A stretch of 64,000 nucleotides of DNA from NCBI GenBank assembly GCA_017512425.1, contig JAFWGI010000016.1, positions 558,001 through 622,000 on the forward strand, written 5' to 3'. Positions 56,464 through 64,000 of this stretch are shown piece after piece (positions within the stretch are counted from its first letter, which is position 1; every line of letters starts with the position of its first letter). The position numbers were made by a program, and so were the translations under genes. Origin of the DNA: Hyphomicrobium sp. GTDB lineage: Bacteria; Pseudomonadota; Alphaproteobacteria; Rhizobiales; Hyphomicrobiaceae. The notes under the pieces were generated by a model. The model was not told the DNA's origin, made no database searches, and worked only from the letters and a program-made list of their open reading frames with translations.

Positions 56464-56535
56464 TGTGAGCGCTGCGCCGCCGCATTAGATACGCTATAAG
56501 CTTCGAGGACCAACATCGGCCCGAGGCGAACCAAC

Positions 56536-57240
56536 GTGATCGACCGCCGGAAATTCCTCGTGACGACGGGCGGCGCGGCAGCGACGATGCCGCTCGCTAC
56601 GACTTCGCGTGCGGCGGCGTTTGATGCGGGCATCCAAATCGAAACTTTGCACCGGCTGAGCGGTCTGCACCCGGGATTCGCGTACGCCGCAGGACTGCCG
56701 GGGCACCTTGGCATGCCATTCCCACAACTGATGCGATGGCTTGTGACGGCTGACGCCAGAGCCGCCTTCTCAGATGTGCAAAATGCCTGCGACGTGACAT
56801 GTGTCATTGTCGGAACGAGGCCGGCCGTCGCCAGCATAGGCGCCGTTGGTCCCTACGCGGCGATCGTGAAAGCGCTTGGCTGGAAGGCTGCCGCAGACAC
56901 TGGAAATCTGCGCGACGCCGATGCTCGGCTGATCGCGCCATTTGGCGCGACGATGGCTTTGACAATGCCGCGCCGAACCTGGATGCGGCTGCCGGAGGAT
57001 GACAAAGTCGCGATCACAACTGCTGCCACGCGCATGAGGCTCGCAGAAGTTGGCAAATGCGGTTCGGCAGCGGTCGCGACGCAAGCGTCCTTAACGCTCG
57101 ATACCACCGCCATCGATCGCGTCTCGGAGGCTGTCGTCGCCGAACTTGCCAATTACGACGCACTGACGCGCCGGATTAATTCCCACTATTTCGCTTTCAA
57201 GGCCGCAGGATGCGAATTGCGTTCGAAAAACGCCGTTTGA
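56536..57240 (+). CDS. Tat-exported hypothetical protein
   Basis: 234 residues starting at GTG 56536. The N-terminus DRRKFLVTTGGAAATMPLAT is a twin-arginine signal, so the mature protein should be folded before export. I do not recognise the rest with confidence; the layout (ALGWKAAADTGNLRDAD and a C-terminal helical EAVVAELANYDALTRRINSHYF) is reminiscent of TRAP-type solute receptors, especially the late segment. It lies 72 bases after the thioredoxin-like gene. Confidence 0.65.
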   Translation: MIDRRKFLVTTGGAAATMPLATTSRAAAFDAGIQIETLHRLSGLHPGFAYAAGLPGHLGMPFPQLMRWLVTADARAAFSDVQNACDVTCVIVGTRPAVASIGAVGPYAAIVKALGWKAAADTGNLRDADARLIAPFGATMALTMPRRTWMRLPEDDKVAITTAATRMRLAEVGKCGSAAVATQASLTLDTTAIDRVSEAVVAELANYDALTRRINSHYFAFKAAGCELRSKNAV

Positions 57241-57375
57241 GCGCAAGATTTGGTGCTGACCAGAGAAACTGAATCCGCGGCATTCGACACGCAATGTGCA
57301 AATTGAGTCGCACGATTGCCGGAGCTATGATGCATCCCAGGCTGGGGTGGCCAATCGGCAACGTGGAGATCAGCG

Positions 57376-57699
57376 ATGAGCATCACTTACCACGACGACA
57401 TCAAGCGCTATCAACCAGCCCCCGACGAGAAAGCCGTCGCGGCAATCGTCAAGCACCTCGGCATCGCACTCAAAAGCAACGACGCCTCGATGGTGTCGTG
57501 TTCAAGCAAAGACGAGCTGGCGCGCGTCCGTGAAAGCTGGCTGAAAAAGAAACTCGCGCTAACCGCGAGCGACGCCGATCTCGACAAAGCGATCGCCGCC
57601 GTCTGTGCGAAAATGAAGGGCGACAACAAGAAGCATCGCGTCACCTTCTATTATCTGTTGGCGGAGCAATTTGGTAAAATCGGCACATTGGCCGGGTGA
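57376..57699 (+). CDS. DUF2853 family protein
   Basis: 107 residues, MSITYHDDIKRYQPAPDEKA at the start, with the family's helical middle WLKKKLAL and CAKMKGDNKKHRVTFYYLLAEQFGK. No signal or membrane helix. DUF2853 members are small cytoplasmic proteins of unknown function, common in alphaproteobacteria. It has ATG 57376 with GGAGA upstream, and probably its own promoter. Confidence 0.85.
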   Translation: MSITYHDDIKRYQPAPDEKAVAAIVKHLGIALKSNDASMVSCSSKDELARVRESWLKKKLALTASDADLDKAIAAVCAKMKGDNKKHRVTFYYLLAEQFGKIGTLAG

Positions 57700-57873
57700 C
57701 GTACCCGGCTAGCCGCGACCGCACCGTCTGACCTAACCCATTGTGCCAGCGGGCATCGCGCGCCCAGCGCTCGTGCGCGCATCATTAATGTCTACAGCAC
57801 AACAGTTCTTCCGTTTTCGACGGTGATCGACTAGTATTTGAACAGTTTTTACCAATTCGACGAGACACGCGCC

Positions 57874-58179
57874 ATGAACGCGCCTTCACTAAACGAAATT
57901 CGCGGCGCTGTGACCCGGGACGTAACCGATGAAAAAATGGATCAAGTCCGCGAGATCCTGATCGGTGACGCACTACGGCGCATGGAAGCCCGCGTCGCAT
58001 TTCTCGAAACCCGTTTGAACGACATCGAAGTCAGCGTTGCCCGGCAACTTGATGCGTTGGAAGCGCGCATCGACACGCTCGGCGGCTCTGCCGATGGACA
58101 ACGTCGCGAAGCCTTCGACGCGCTTGCCAGCAGCGTCGCGAGCTTAAGCGATCAAATCCGCCGCATCGCACGCGAATAG
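57874..58179 (+). CDS. Small coiled-coil protein heading the GTPase/OmpA cluster
   Basis: 101 residues from ATG 57874; the frame opens at 57838. Almost entirely helical with heptad-like spacing (RMEARVAFLETRLNDIEVSV, then QLDALEARIDTL and VASLSDQIRRIA). No signal or membrane segment. I cannot assign a function. Its closeness to the OmpA-family gene (45 bases) and the helical N-terminus of that protein suggest the two may form a complex on the cytoplasmic side. Confidence 0.7.
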   Translation: MNAPSLNEIRGAVTRDVTDEKMDQVREILIGDALRRMEARVAFLETRLNDIEVSVARQLDALEARIDTLGGSADGQRREAFDALASSVASLSDQIRRIARE

Positions 58180-58224
58180 CCGTCCTTCTTTCACACTCGT
58201 TTGTCGACGAGCGCCCGGGTCCCC

Positions 58225-60417
58225 ATGTCTCAAAGCGTCGAGCGCTTAAAAGAACTTCTTTTCGATAACGAAACGACTGCGTTGCAGGACCTGTCGCGCC
58301 GCGTCGACGGACTTTCGCAATCGGAAAGCCAAGCCCGCGACGCACTGCAGCTCAAAATCGATGGCATCGCCGAACTCGATGCCCGCGCGCGCGATGAGCT
58401 GAAGAAAAGACTCGACGAGGTCTATAACCAAGCCGGCAACACCGAGCAGCTGACCAACTCGGTCACGCAAATCATCAGCGAGGTGCTTCGCCGCGCCGAA
58501 GTCGAACGCCACGCCGAGCTGTCGCAATCGCTTGCGCCGCTCCTCGTGTCGACGATCAAAACGGAACTGCGCAACAGCCAGGACCAGATGGTCGAAGCGC
58601 TCTACCCGATCACCGGGCGCCTAGTGAAAGCTTACGTTGCGAGCGCCATCCAAGACTTGACCGTGCAGATGAACCGCCGCGTCGAGCAGAACGCTCTCAT
58701 GTTGCGGCTTCAATCGCTCGTGACCGGCCGCTCGGTCGGCGAGTTGGCGCTGGCCAATTCAAATGATTTCGCGGTGACCGAGTTGTTTCTGATCCGGCGC
58801 GGCAGTGGCGCACTTGTGGCGCACTGGCCGGATACCGGCGGCGCGGGACGCGCGCACGCGGTGAGCGGCGTGCTTGCCGCGGTCAACGAATTTGCCAACG
58901 AAGCGTTTTCTGCGACGGAGTCGAGCTTGCGTCACGTCGATCTCGGCAGCGAGATCGTCTATCTCCGCGCGTCACCCATATATCTGCTCGCCGCACGGTG
59001 CACGGGCCAGGCGCCTGAGGCCATCGCCCAGTCTGTCGACGACGCGTTGGTGACGGCGGTCGAGCGACAGTTGACGATCGACAGCACATCGGCGCCGGGC
59101 ACCGACACAAAAGCCATATCCGCCTCGGAACTGGCCGATGTCGGACAGACTTTGTCGAGCGCGATCGCCGAACAAGTCAACGCACACCGCCGGGCAAGCT
59201 CCAAAGGAGCCGTGAAATTCCTCGCGGCAATTACACTGATACCCCTCGCCGGCTGGTTCGCCTGGAGCTGGTACGGCGACTATGTTGTCGCGCGGACGCG
59301 GCACGCCGCCGAGCGCGTCGTTGCGGCCGACCCGGCAATGCTTGGCTATCCGATCGGCATCTCGATCAGCGGTGCCGGAAAGACAGTCACGATCTCAGGG
59401 CTTACGCCATCGCATCAGGCAAAGCAACGCATCGTCAGCGGCATCAAAGGCGAGTTACCGGCATCGAGCGTTATCGACGAAATGAGCGTCGTCGCCGGCA
59501 GCGACCTCGTCGTTCCCGACGTCAAGCCGGAGCTGGAAAACGTCCGGCGCGAAATTGCGGCGACGCGCAGCGAAATCGAGCGCAACGAGCTGATGCGCAC
59601 CAACAAGCGCGCGTCGAACCGGATCGATCAAGCCGTCGCTGATCTTCGCTCGGCTGTCGAGCAGAAGCCGGACGGCGTGTCGCCTGAGAGCCTGACACAT
59701 ATCGCAGATGAATTGACGGCGGCGCGATCCGAAATCGACGCCATTGGCAATTCCGGAGCGTTAGCCGATCTCACGCCTGTTTATTCAGCGTTGACGACGC
59801 GGCTCGGGACGTCGGCGGGCGGCATCTTGAAAGCCATCGGTGCACCGGCCGCGAGCGACATCAGCACGACCGCTACGGACGCCGGCCCCGACGCGGCGTT
59901 GGAACAGTTCTCGGCCCAGGCCGAGCGTGTTGCCGCCTTGGCGTCAACAATTGTGGCGGCGAAATTCCTGCGCCCACCACCCCCGCCGGCGGTGACAATT
60001 CCAGTGCCAACGCCGCCGCCAACGAAGGTCGTCGCGTATCAGCCGAGCCCGCGTGAGAAGCTCGAAGCGTTCGCCCGCGCGCACGCGATCTTCTTCAGCG
60101 CCGATCTCGATTACCGCGACGCCGACGCGAGCGGCCGGTGGTTGAACGACATCGCAAAACTAACGCAGGACGCGAAGGCAACGCTGCGCCTCGTTGGCTA
60201 CACCGACGAGACCGGCGCGAGCGGCCGCAACATAGAGCTCGCTCAGCAACGTGCCGCGAAAGTGCGCGAGGAGTTGATTGCGCGCGGTATCGCCGCCGAC
60301 CGGATTATCACCGTCGGCCGCGCCAGCGCTCTCGATTTGAGCGACGTCCGCGGAACCGGGACGCCGAACCGCCGCGTCGAATTCGAAATTGCCTTTGAGG
60401 GCGAAGTCCAACCATGA
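58225..60417 (+). CDS. OmpA-family inner-membrane protein with a cytoplasmic longin/Roadblock-like domain
   Basis: 730 residues from ATG 58225; a TTG at 58201 is possible. A helical region (1-165) comes first. Residues 183-285 resemble a longin/Roadblock fold: TELFLIRRGSGALVAHWPD, then VSGVLAAVNEFANEAF, LGSEIVYLRASPIYLLAARC and a closing helix EAIAQSVDDALVTAVE. One membrane helix (330-349) follows. The periplasmic side has a BON-like part (362-430), a coiled coil (435-480), a Pro-rich spacer (583-600) and an OmpA-type peptidoglycan-binding domain (616-724, LVGYTDETGASGRNIELAQQ). The small GTPase gene overlaps its stop by four bases. I infer that it links cell wall state to the GTPase. Confidence 0.85.
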   Translation: MSQSVERLKELLFDNETTALQDLSRRVDGLSQSESQARDALQLKIDGIAELDARARDELKKRLDEVYNQAGNTEQLTNSVTQIISEVLRRAEVERHAELSQSLAPLLVSTIKTELRNSQDQMVEALYPITGRLVKAYVASAIQDLTVQMNRRVEQNALMLRLQSLVTGRSVGELALANSNDFAVTELFLIRRGSGALVAHWPDTGGAGRAHAVSGVLAAVNEFANEAFSATESSLRHVDLGSEIVYLRASPIYLLAARCTGQAPEAIAQSVDDALVTAVERQLTIDSTSAPGTDTKAISASELADVGQTLSSAIAEQVNAHRRASSKGAVKFLAAITLIPLAGWFAWSWYGDYVVARTRHAAERVVAADPAMLGYPIGISISGAGKTVTISGLTPSHQAKQRIVSGIKGELPASSVIDEMSVVAGSDLVVPDVKPELENVRREIAATRSEIERNELMRTNKRASNRIDQAVADLRSAVEQKPDGVSPESLTHIADELTAARSEIDAIGNSGALADLTPVYSALTTRLGTSAGGILKAIGAPAASDISTTATDAGPDAALEQFSAQAERVAALASTIVAAKFLRPPPPPAVTIPVPTPPPTKVVAYQPSPREKLEAFARAHAIFFSADLDYRDADASGRWLNDIAKLTQDAKATLRLVGYTDETGASGRNIELAQQRAAKVREELIARGIAADRIITVGRASALDLSDVRGTGTPNRRVEFEIAFEGEVQP

Positions 60418-60920
60418 CCGCACGCAAAGTGATGCTGCTCGGCGAGATCGGTGTCGGAAAATCATCGCTCGCCCGCAGGCTCGTCTTTGATAAGTTCGAG
60501 TTCGACTACAAACCGACGATCGGTGTCGATGTCTATCGCTTCGACATCGCCGCGACGCCGGCACGCGGCGCAATGTCGTTGATCCTGTGGGACACCGACG
60601 GCAATTTCGGCGACGCGATTTTCAAGCACATCTACATGAAGGAGGCCGCCGCCGCGATTATTGTCGGCGATATCGCGCGGGCGCCGACGCTCGATACGAT
60701 GGTCAAGCTCGGCCAGGGGTTTGCCGAGTCCTTTCCCGGCCGCCACATCGGTTACATCGTCAATAAGTCTGACCTCGCAGCCGATCCAGACGCGGTACCT
60801 CTACCGTATGAGCTGACGCGCAAGGGGCAATCTTTCATGCGCACCAGCGCCAAATCCGGCGCGCTCGTCAAGGACGCGTTCATCGATGCCGCTGATTGCA
60901 TCGCGCGGCGCGGTCTTTGA
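60414..60920 (+). CDS. Rab/Ras-like small GTPase
   Basis: 168 residues with all G motifs: P loop GEIGVGKSS (10-18), switch I Thr35 in PTIGVDVY (as in Rab proteins), G3 DTDGN (60-64), G4 NKSD (117-120) and G5 TSAKSG (144-149). The catalytic Gln of DTAGQ is Asn here, so intrinsic hydrolysis may be slow. No lipid-modification CaaX end is present. Bacterial Ras-like GTPases often pair with Roadblock/longin proteins as regulators, which fits the neighbouring OmpA-family protein. It overlaps that gene by an ATGA. Confidence 0.9.
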   Translation: MTARKVMLLGEIGVGKSSLARRLVFDKFEFDYKPTIGVDVYRFDIAATPARGAMSLILWDTDGNFGDAIFKHIYMKEAAAAIIVGDIARAPTLDTMVKLGQGFAESFPGRHIGYIVNKSDLAADPDAVPLPYELTRKGQSFMRTSAKSGALVKDAFIDAADCIARRGL

Positions 60921-60955
60921 CGCCGGACATCTGACCCGAGCCAGGACCAGCAGCG

Positions 60956-62065
60956 ATGAGCGACGCCGAGTGGAAAGTACTGGAAGCCGGAAGCCTGCTC
61001 GCACAATTCGAATCCTTCGGACTGATCTGGCTCAACGACGATCTGAGCGTCGAGGATACTTTCGGTCCGCTCGTCAATTTTGTGACCGTCGGCAAACCGC
61101 TGACGGAGAGCTTGCTGCCGTTCATCGGGCTTGAAGCCGACATTCGCGCTCTACGCAACGATACCCGGCGCGTCTTGGAACTGCCGGCCGTCGCCGTAAT
61201 GGCAATGTCAGAACACAAGCGCCGCTTGAATTTCACGATCTTCTGGAACGCCGGTCGCGACTGCGCGATGGCGCTCGCCTACAAGAGCGCTGCACAAACA
61301 GAACTCGAGGTCGAACTCAGCCGTCAGATCCGCGCGCGGCTCATGGCGGAAGCTGAAGTTGCAGCCACCGCGAAAGCGCTCGAACGCGCCAACGCCGACC
61401 TAGAGAGCTTTGCCGCAATTGTCTCGCACGATCTGAAAGCGCCGCTGCGCCATATGCGGCACATGACGGAACAGGCTTTCGACAAGGCAGCGCTCGATCA
61501 GACGCCGGTCATGCGAGACCTGTTGCGTGCGATCGAACAACAATCTCAACGTATGTCCGACATGTTGACGGCGCTGTTCGATTACTCGTCGCTCGGCCGC
61601 AAATATGAGGCGCTCGAGGTGATCGACACGAATGCGCTGATCCATGACATCAGAGCGTCGCTACCTCAGTCGGGCCACGACATCGTCATTGGCGGCACTT
61701 GGCCGGAGATCACGACGCTGCGCGCACCGCTGGACTTGGTTATTCGCAACCTGCTGTGCAACGCGATCCAGCACCACGACCGGAGCAGTGGAACGGTCAC
61801 CGTGAGTTGTACCGAAAATCAGCGCGCCCTTGAGATACGCGTGTCGGACGACGGTCCGGGCATCGATCCACAACACCACGACGCGATTTTCCTGCCGTTC
61901 CGAACGATCGCGCAACCGGCCGATGGGTGTTCAACAGGGATGGGCCTCGCCGCTGTTAAGAAGACCGTTGAGACGGCGGGCGGCTCCGTCGAGGTGCTTT
62001 CCGCGCCAGCAAAACAGCGCGGGACGACGTTTTTGCTTCAGTGGCCTAAGATTATCCGAAGCTGA
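60956..62065 (+). CDS. Soluble sensor histidine kinase
   Basis: 369 residues without a membrane helix. The N-terminal region (1-110) resembles a degenerate PAS/sensor domain, then a coiled helix leads to the HisKA box FAAIVSHDLKAPLRHM with phospho-His158. The HATPase domain has VIRNLLCNAIQHH (N box), VSDDGPGID, FLPFRTIAQP (F) and STGMGLAAVKKTVETAGGSV (G2). It lies 35 bases after the GTPase gene, which suggests that it could read the state of the GTPase or OmpA-family protein. The lone receiver gene downstream is its natural partner. Confidence 0.9.
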   Translation: MSDAEWKVLEAGSLLAQFESFGLIWLNDDLSVEDTFGPLVNFVTVGKPLTESLLPFIGLEADIRALRNDTRRVLELPAVAVMAMSEHKRRLNFTIFWNAGRDCAMALAYKSAAQTELEVELSRQIRARLMAEAEVAATAKALERANADLESFAAIVSHDLKAPLRHMRHMTEQAFDKAALDQTPVMRDLLRAIEQQSQRMSDMLTALFDYSSLGRKYEALEVIDTNALIHDIRASLPQSGHDIVIGGTWPEITTLRAPLDLVIRNLLCNAIQHHDRSSGTVTVSCTENQRALEIRVSDDGPGIDPQHHDAIFLPFRTIAQPADGCSTGMGLAAVKKTVETAGGSVEVLSAPAKQRGTTFLLQWPKIIRS

Positions 62066-62194
62066 CCTCAGTATTTTCCCGCGTTCGCCTGGGCCCGCCA
62101 CAGATTGCCGCCACGCGTTTACTTGAATGTTGGCCGGTGAGTGTCTACACCGCAGCCAAGTGGCTTTTTCTATTACGGGCTCGATATCGCAACT

Positions 62195-62662
62195 ATGGCG
62201 TCTTCATCCTCAGGTTCGGGCGGCGATTTTCTTGAGCGCAAAAGCGGCATGATGCGCGCGCGCGGCGCCCTGCCGAAGCTGGACGACATCGTCGTCGTCG
62301 ACGACGAAGCAATCGACGCCGACCGCATGTTTGCAACCTTGCGCGTGATGTTTGGCTACGAATTCACCATGCGGCGGGCGGCCACGGCTGGCGCCGCAAT
62401 CGACGCCGTCATCGCCGCCAAACCCGACATACTGTTTCTCGACGACATTCTGAAGCCGAGCGACGACGCGGCGCAAACGATCCCGTTTTTGCGGCGGGCA
62501 GGCTACGAGGGACCGATCGTCGTCATCAGCGGACAGGTAACGCGGACGCGCCGCGCCGTTCTGTTCGCCGCAGGCGCGACAGAGGTCATTCACAAGGACG
62601 ACGTCGATAGCGTGCGCTTAACTGAAGCGCTGTATCGCGTTTTCGGAACCGGCGACGCGTGA
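62195..62662 (+). CDS. Single-domain response regulator (receiver only)
   Basis: 155 residues from ATG 62195; a GTG at 62141 would add 18. Receiver pocket: acidic pair in VVVDDEA (Asp36, Asp37), phospho-acceptor Asp83 in LFLDDILKPSDD, Ser112 in VVISG and Lys134 in VIHKDD. No output domain, so it would act by protein contact, as in CheY- or phosphorelay-type proteins. About 30 Ser/Gly-rich residues precede the domain. It closes the cluster; a stem GCGACGCG/CGCGTCGC spans its stop. Confidence 0.88.
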   Translation: MASSSSGSGGDFLERKSGMMRARGALPKLDDIVVVDDEAIDADRMFATLRVMFGYEFTMRRAATAGAAIDAVIAAKPDILFLDDILKPSDDAAQTIPFLRRAGYEGPIVVISGQVTRTRRAVLFAAGATEVIHKDDVDSVRLTEALYRVFGTGDA

Positions 62663-62678
62663 TCAGCGCTGCGCGTCG
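62651..62678 (+). terminator. Possible weak terminator at the end of the GTPase cluster
   Basis: Perfect eight-base stem GCGACGCG/CGCGTCGC with a 12-base loop that contains the stop codon. Only ATTGT follows, so the T tract is poor. Confidence 0.35.
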
Positions 62679-62917
62679 CATTGTGTAATCAAACGTGATC
62701 TCACACGCGCGACGTGCCGAAGCTACCGAGAAAAATCTGAAACTTCAAAACTCTGTCTGTTGAACGATCTTCAGTCGTCGGCTGAATGAGTGGCGTCGTG
62801 TTAGCCACAGCGGCATTTATCCCGTGGTTTTGTGACGCGAGCGGGTACCATTGCCCCAATTTTGCTCTTAGCCATGCTGCAATGCACATGCTTCATGAAG
62901 GTAGACGGGGTAAATCG

Positions 62918-63172
62918 ATGGGTATCAAAATCAAGATGGCCGCAGCGTGCGCGGCCGGGATCGGAATGGCGGCGCCGGCCAGCGCCGAGGATTTCCAGTT
63001 GCCGCCGGAAGTGACACCGCAAATTCGCGCGGCGTGTGAATCGGACGTCCGGCGCTTGTGCATCGGCACCAATCCGACGGTTGCGAAGGTCAAGGTTTGC
63101 GTCTCGGCCAAATTCTCGCAGCTTGGCAACCGCTGCAAGTTGCAGCTCGCAATGGCTGGTTTGAAGCCATAG
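62918..63172 (+). CDS. Small cysteine-containing periplasmic protein
   Basis: 84 residues from ATG 62918, preceded by GGGG seven bases away. Signal peptide (MAAACAAGIGMAAPASAED). The mature part has four cysteines arranged as C-x8-C-x14-C-x9-C (ACESDVRRLC, VKVCVSAKF, NRCKLQ), reminiscent of the Cys-rich GLG1-type repeat. Probably two disulfide bonds. The function is unknown. A strong terminator follows. Confidence 0.8.
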   Translation: MGIKIKMAAACAAGIGMAAPASAEDFQLPPEVTPQIRAACESDVRRLCIGTNPTVAKVKVCVSAKFSQLGNRCKLQLAMAGLKP

Positions 63173-63197
63173 TCGACCGCGATATCGCCGCGCACGA

Positions 63198-63230
63198 TCC
63201 GCCGCCCCGTCACCGGGCGGCGTTTTTTAT
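63198..63230. terminator. Terminator between the Cys-rich gene and the HAD gene
   Basis: CGCCGCCC-loop-GGGCGGCG followed by six T on the plus strand, with convergent transcription from the HAD gene. Confidence 0.88.
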
Positions 63231-63889
63231 TGCAGCGCGCCGTCGCAGAGATTTTCAACGACGCGATCGGCCGCCAAATCGCCGTACTCGGCCGGCGCAC
63301 CCGCGCGATTGACCCAAAGCGTCTTGAAGCCAAAAGCCTTGGCGCCAGCACAATCCCAGCGGTTCGCCGAGACGAAATTTATATCGCTTGGCAAGCAGCC
63401 AAATGCGTCCGTTGCAAGCCGGTATACGGCTGGCGCGGGCTTGTACGTCCCCGCGCCGCGCACCGATAGCAGGTGGTCAAACAGTCCGCCGATCCCGGCA
63501 TGGGCAACAAGTTCGTCGAGCATATCGGGGTCTGCGTTTGACAGAATAGCGAGACGCGCGCCGCGCGCCCTCGCGAACTTGAGACTGTCAGGGACTTCCA
63601 GGAAAGCCGCGAGGGCTCGATAGCTTTCGAGCAACTGCGGCGCAAGCGATGCCGCAAGCCCTGTCACGGCCAGCGCATAGGTCAGGCTTTGCTCTGTGAT
63701 CGTGCGGAAGTCGGGCACACGCGCAGTGCCTCCGATACCGGCGTAGATCCAGGTGTATTCGAGCTGCTTGGCGCGCCAGGCGTCCGACAAGCGTTGCGCG
63801 TCCGGCCCCAGCGCCGCGGCGTGCGCCCGCGTTGCGGAGTGCACATCGAACAACGTGCCGAAGGCGTCAAAAACGAAAATGGATTGCAT
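63227..63889 (-). CDS. Haloacid dehalogenase type II (HAD superfamily hydrolase)
   Basis: 220 residues from ATG 63889, which has GGAGG five bases upstream; the frame opens at 63901. HAD motif I is FVFDAFGTLFDVHSA with nucleophile Asp, motif II Ser is in LAILSNADPDML, motif III Lys is in GTYKPAPAVYRLA, and motif IV is FVSANRWDCAGAKAFGF. The alpha-type cap with WRAKQLEYTWIYAGIG is that of L-2-haloacid dehalogenases. It hydrolyses 2-haloacids or related compounds; the natural substrate is unknown. Confidence 0.93.
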   Translation of the reverse strand: MQSIFVFDAFGTLFDVHSATRAHAAALGPDAQRLSDAWRAKQLEYTWIYAGIGGTARVPDFRTITEQSLTYALAVTGLAASLAPQLLESYRALAAFLEVPDSLKFARARGARLAILSNADPDMLDELVAHAGIGGLFDHLLSVRGAGTYKPAPAVYRLATDAFGCLPSDINFVSANRWDCAGAKAFGFKTLWVNRAGAPAEYGDLAADRVVENLCDGALQ

Positions 63890-63925
63890 CGTGTCCTCCA
63901 CCCATCAATGTGCGTTTTGCGAGAC

Positions 63926-64000
63926 CTATTCGGCCGCGAGCTTCACCGGATTGGCAGCCGTCTCGGCGAGGTATGACATCGCCGCTGCAACGCCGCCCTT
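63926..64000 (-). CDS. C-terminal end of an unidentified protein, cut by window edge
   Basis: 24 residues (KGGVAAAMSYLAETAANPVK then LAAE and a TAG stop) are in frame up to the last base on the minus strand and look like a real C-terminus with a helical Ala-rich segment. It is 36 bases upstream of the HAD start, so an operon is likely. Too little is visible to name it. Confidence 0.5.
   Translation of the reverse strand, partial: KGGVAAAMSYLAETAANPVKLAAE

Overview
The window reads as an ordinary chromosomal stretch of an alphaproteobacterium, most likely Hyphomicrobiales. This is inferred from the gene set: a GC-rich sequence, a dnaX-ybaB-recR block next to a small SRP RNA, a kdsB/pheA block beside a membrane-anchored CycM-like cytochrome c, YejABEF-type peptide import, a complete Tad/Cpa pilus locus, and TTAA-N7-TTAA (CtrA-type) sites. 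I did not see tRNA or 16S/23S rRNA genes, CRISPR arrays, prophage genes or insertion sequences.

Layout. 1-7053 (all minus): peptide deformylase (cut by the window edge), a FlaA1/CapD-type nucleotide-sugar enzyme, a MATE exporter split by a (CG)8 tract, then recR, ybaB and dnaX. SRP RNA lies at about 7275-7379. 7590-10990 (plus): a molybdenum hydroxylase set, namely a 2Fe-2S subunit, a di-haem cytochrome and a Tat-exported Mo subunit. REP-like palindromes follow. 11109-13578 (minus): SDR, pheA, kdsB. 13734: CycM-like cytochrome. 14476-22195: two YejA-like binding proteins with yejB, yejE and yejF. 22224-25766: GST, a hypothetical gene, an NlpC/P60 peptidase and an M17 aminopeptidase. 25937-39326: Tad pilus locus, with tadD on plus, tadC to flp on minus, and a CpaC-N-like gene plus two TadE-type genes on plus. 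39653-45450: TetR regulator, DUF457 membrane protein, CDF transporter, RimO, XdhC and a MobA-like protein. 45447-48948: imelysin/DUF1513 iron-related operon. 49333-52900: Rrf2 and HutC-like regulators and a two-component pair. 52938-55934: Zur-box-linked ZnuA, DUF1007 and NicO-type genes. 56071-57699: thioredoxin-like and hypothetical genes. 57874-62662: a five-gene cluster. 62918-64000: a Cys-rich periplasmic protein, a HAD hydrolase and the tail of another gene.

The most unusual region is 57874-62662. It encodes a coiled-coil protein, an inner-membrane OmpA-family protein whose cytoplasmic half appears to carry a longin/Roadblock-like domain, a Rab/Ras-like small GTPase overlapping it by four bases, a soluble histidine kinase and a lone receiver protein. 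I read this as a possible envelope-to-cytoplasm signalling module built round a small GTPase. That is inference from motifs and gene order.

The second notable point is the MATE gene. One fewer CG unit in its eight-unit dinucleotide tract would restore a complete 474-residue transporter, which suggests a phase-variable switch, a recent mutation or a sequencing error. Other points are perfect CtrA-type boxes at 36078 and 55967, a Zur-type box at 53985, a cysteine-poor Rrf2 regulator, and a 57-residue Flp pilin at 36584-36757 that length-filtered gene calling would miss.
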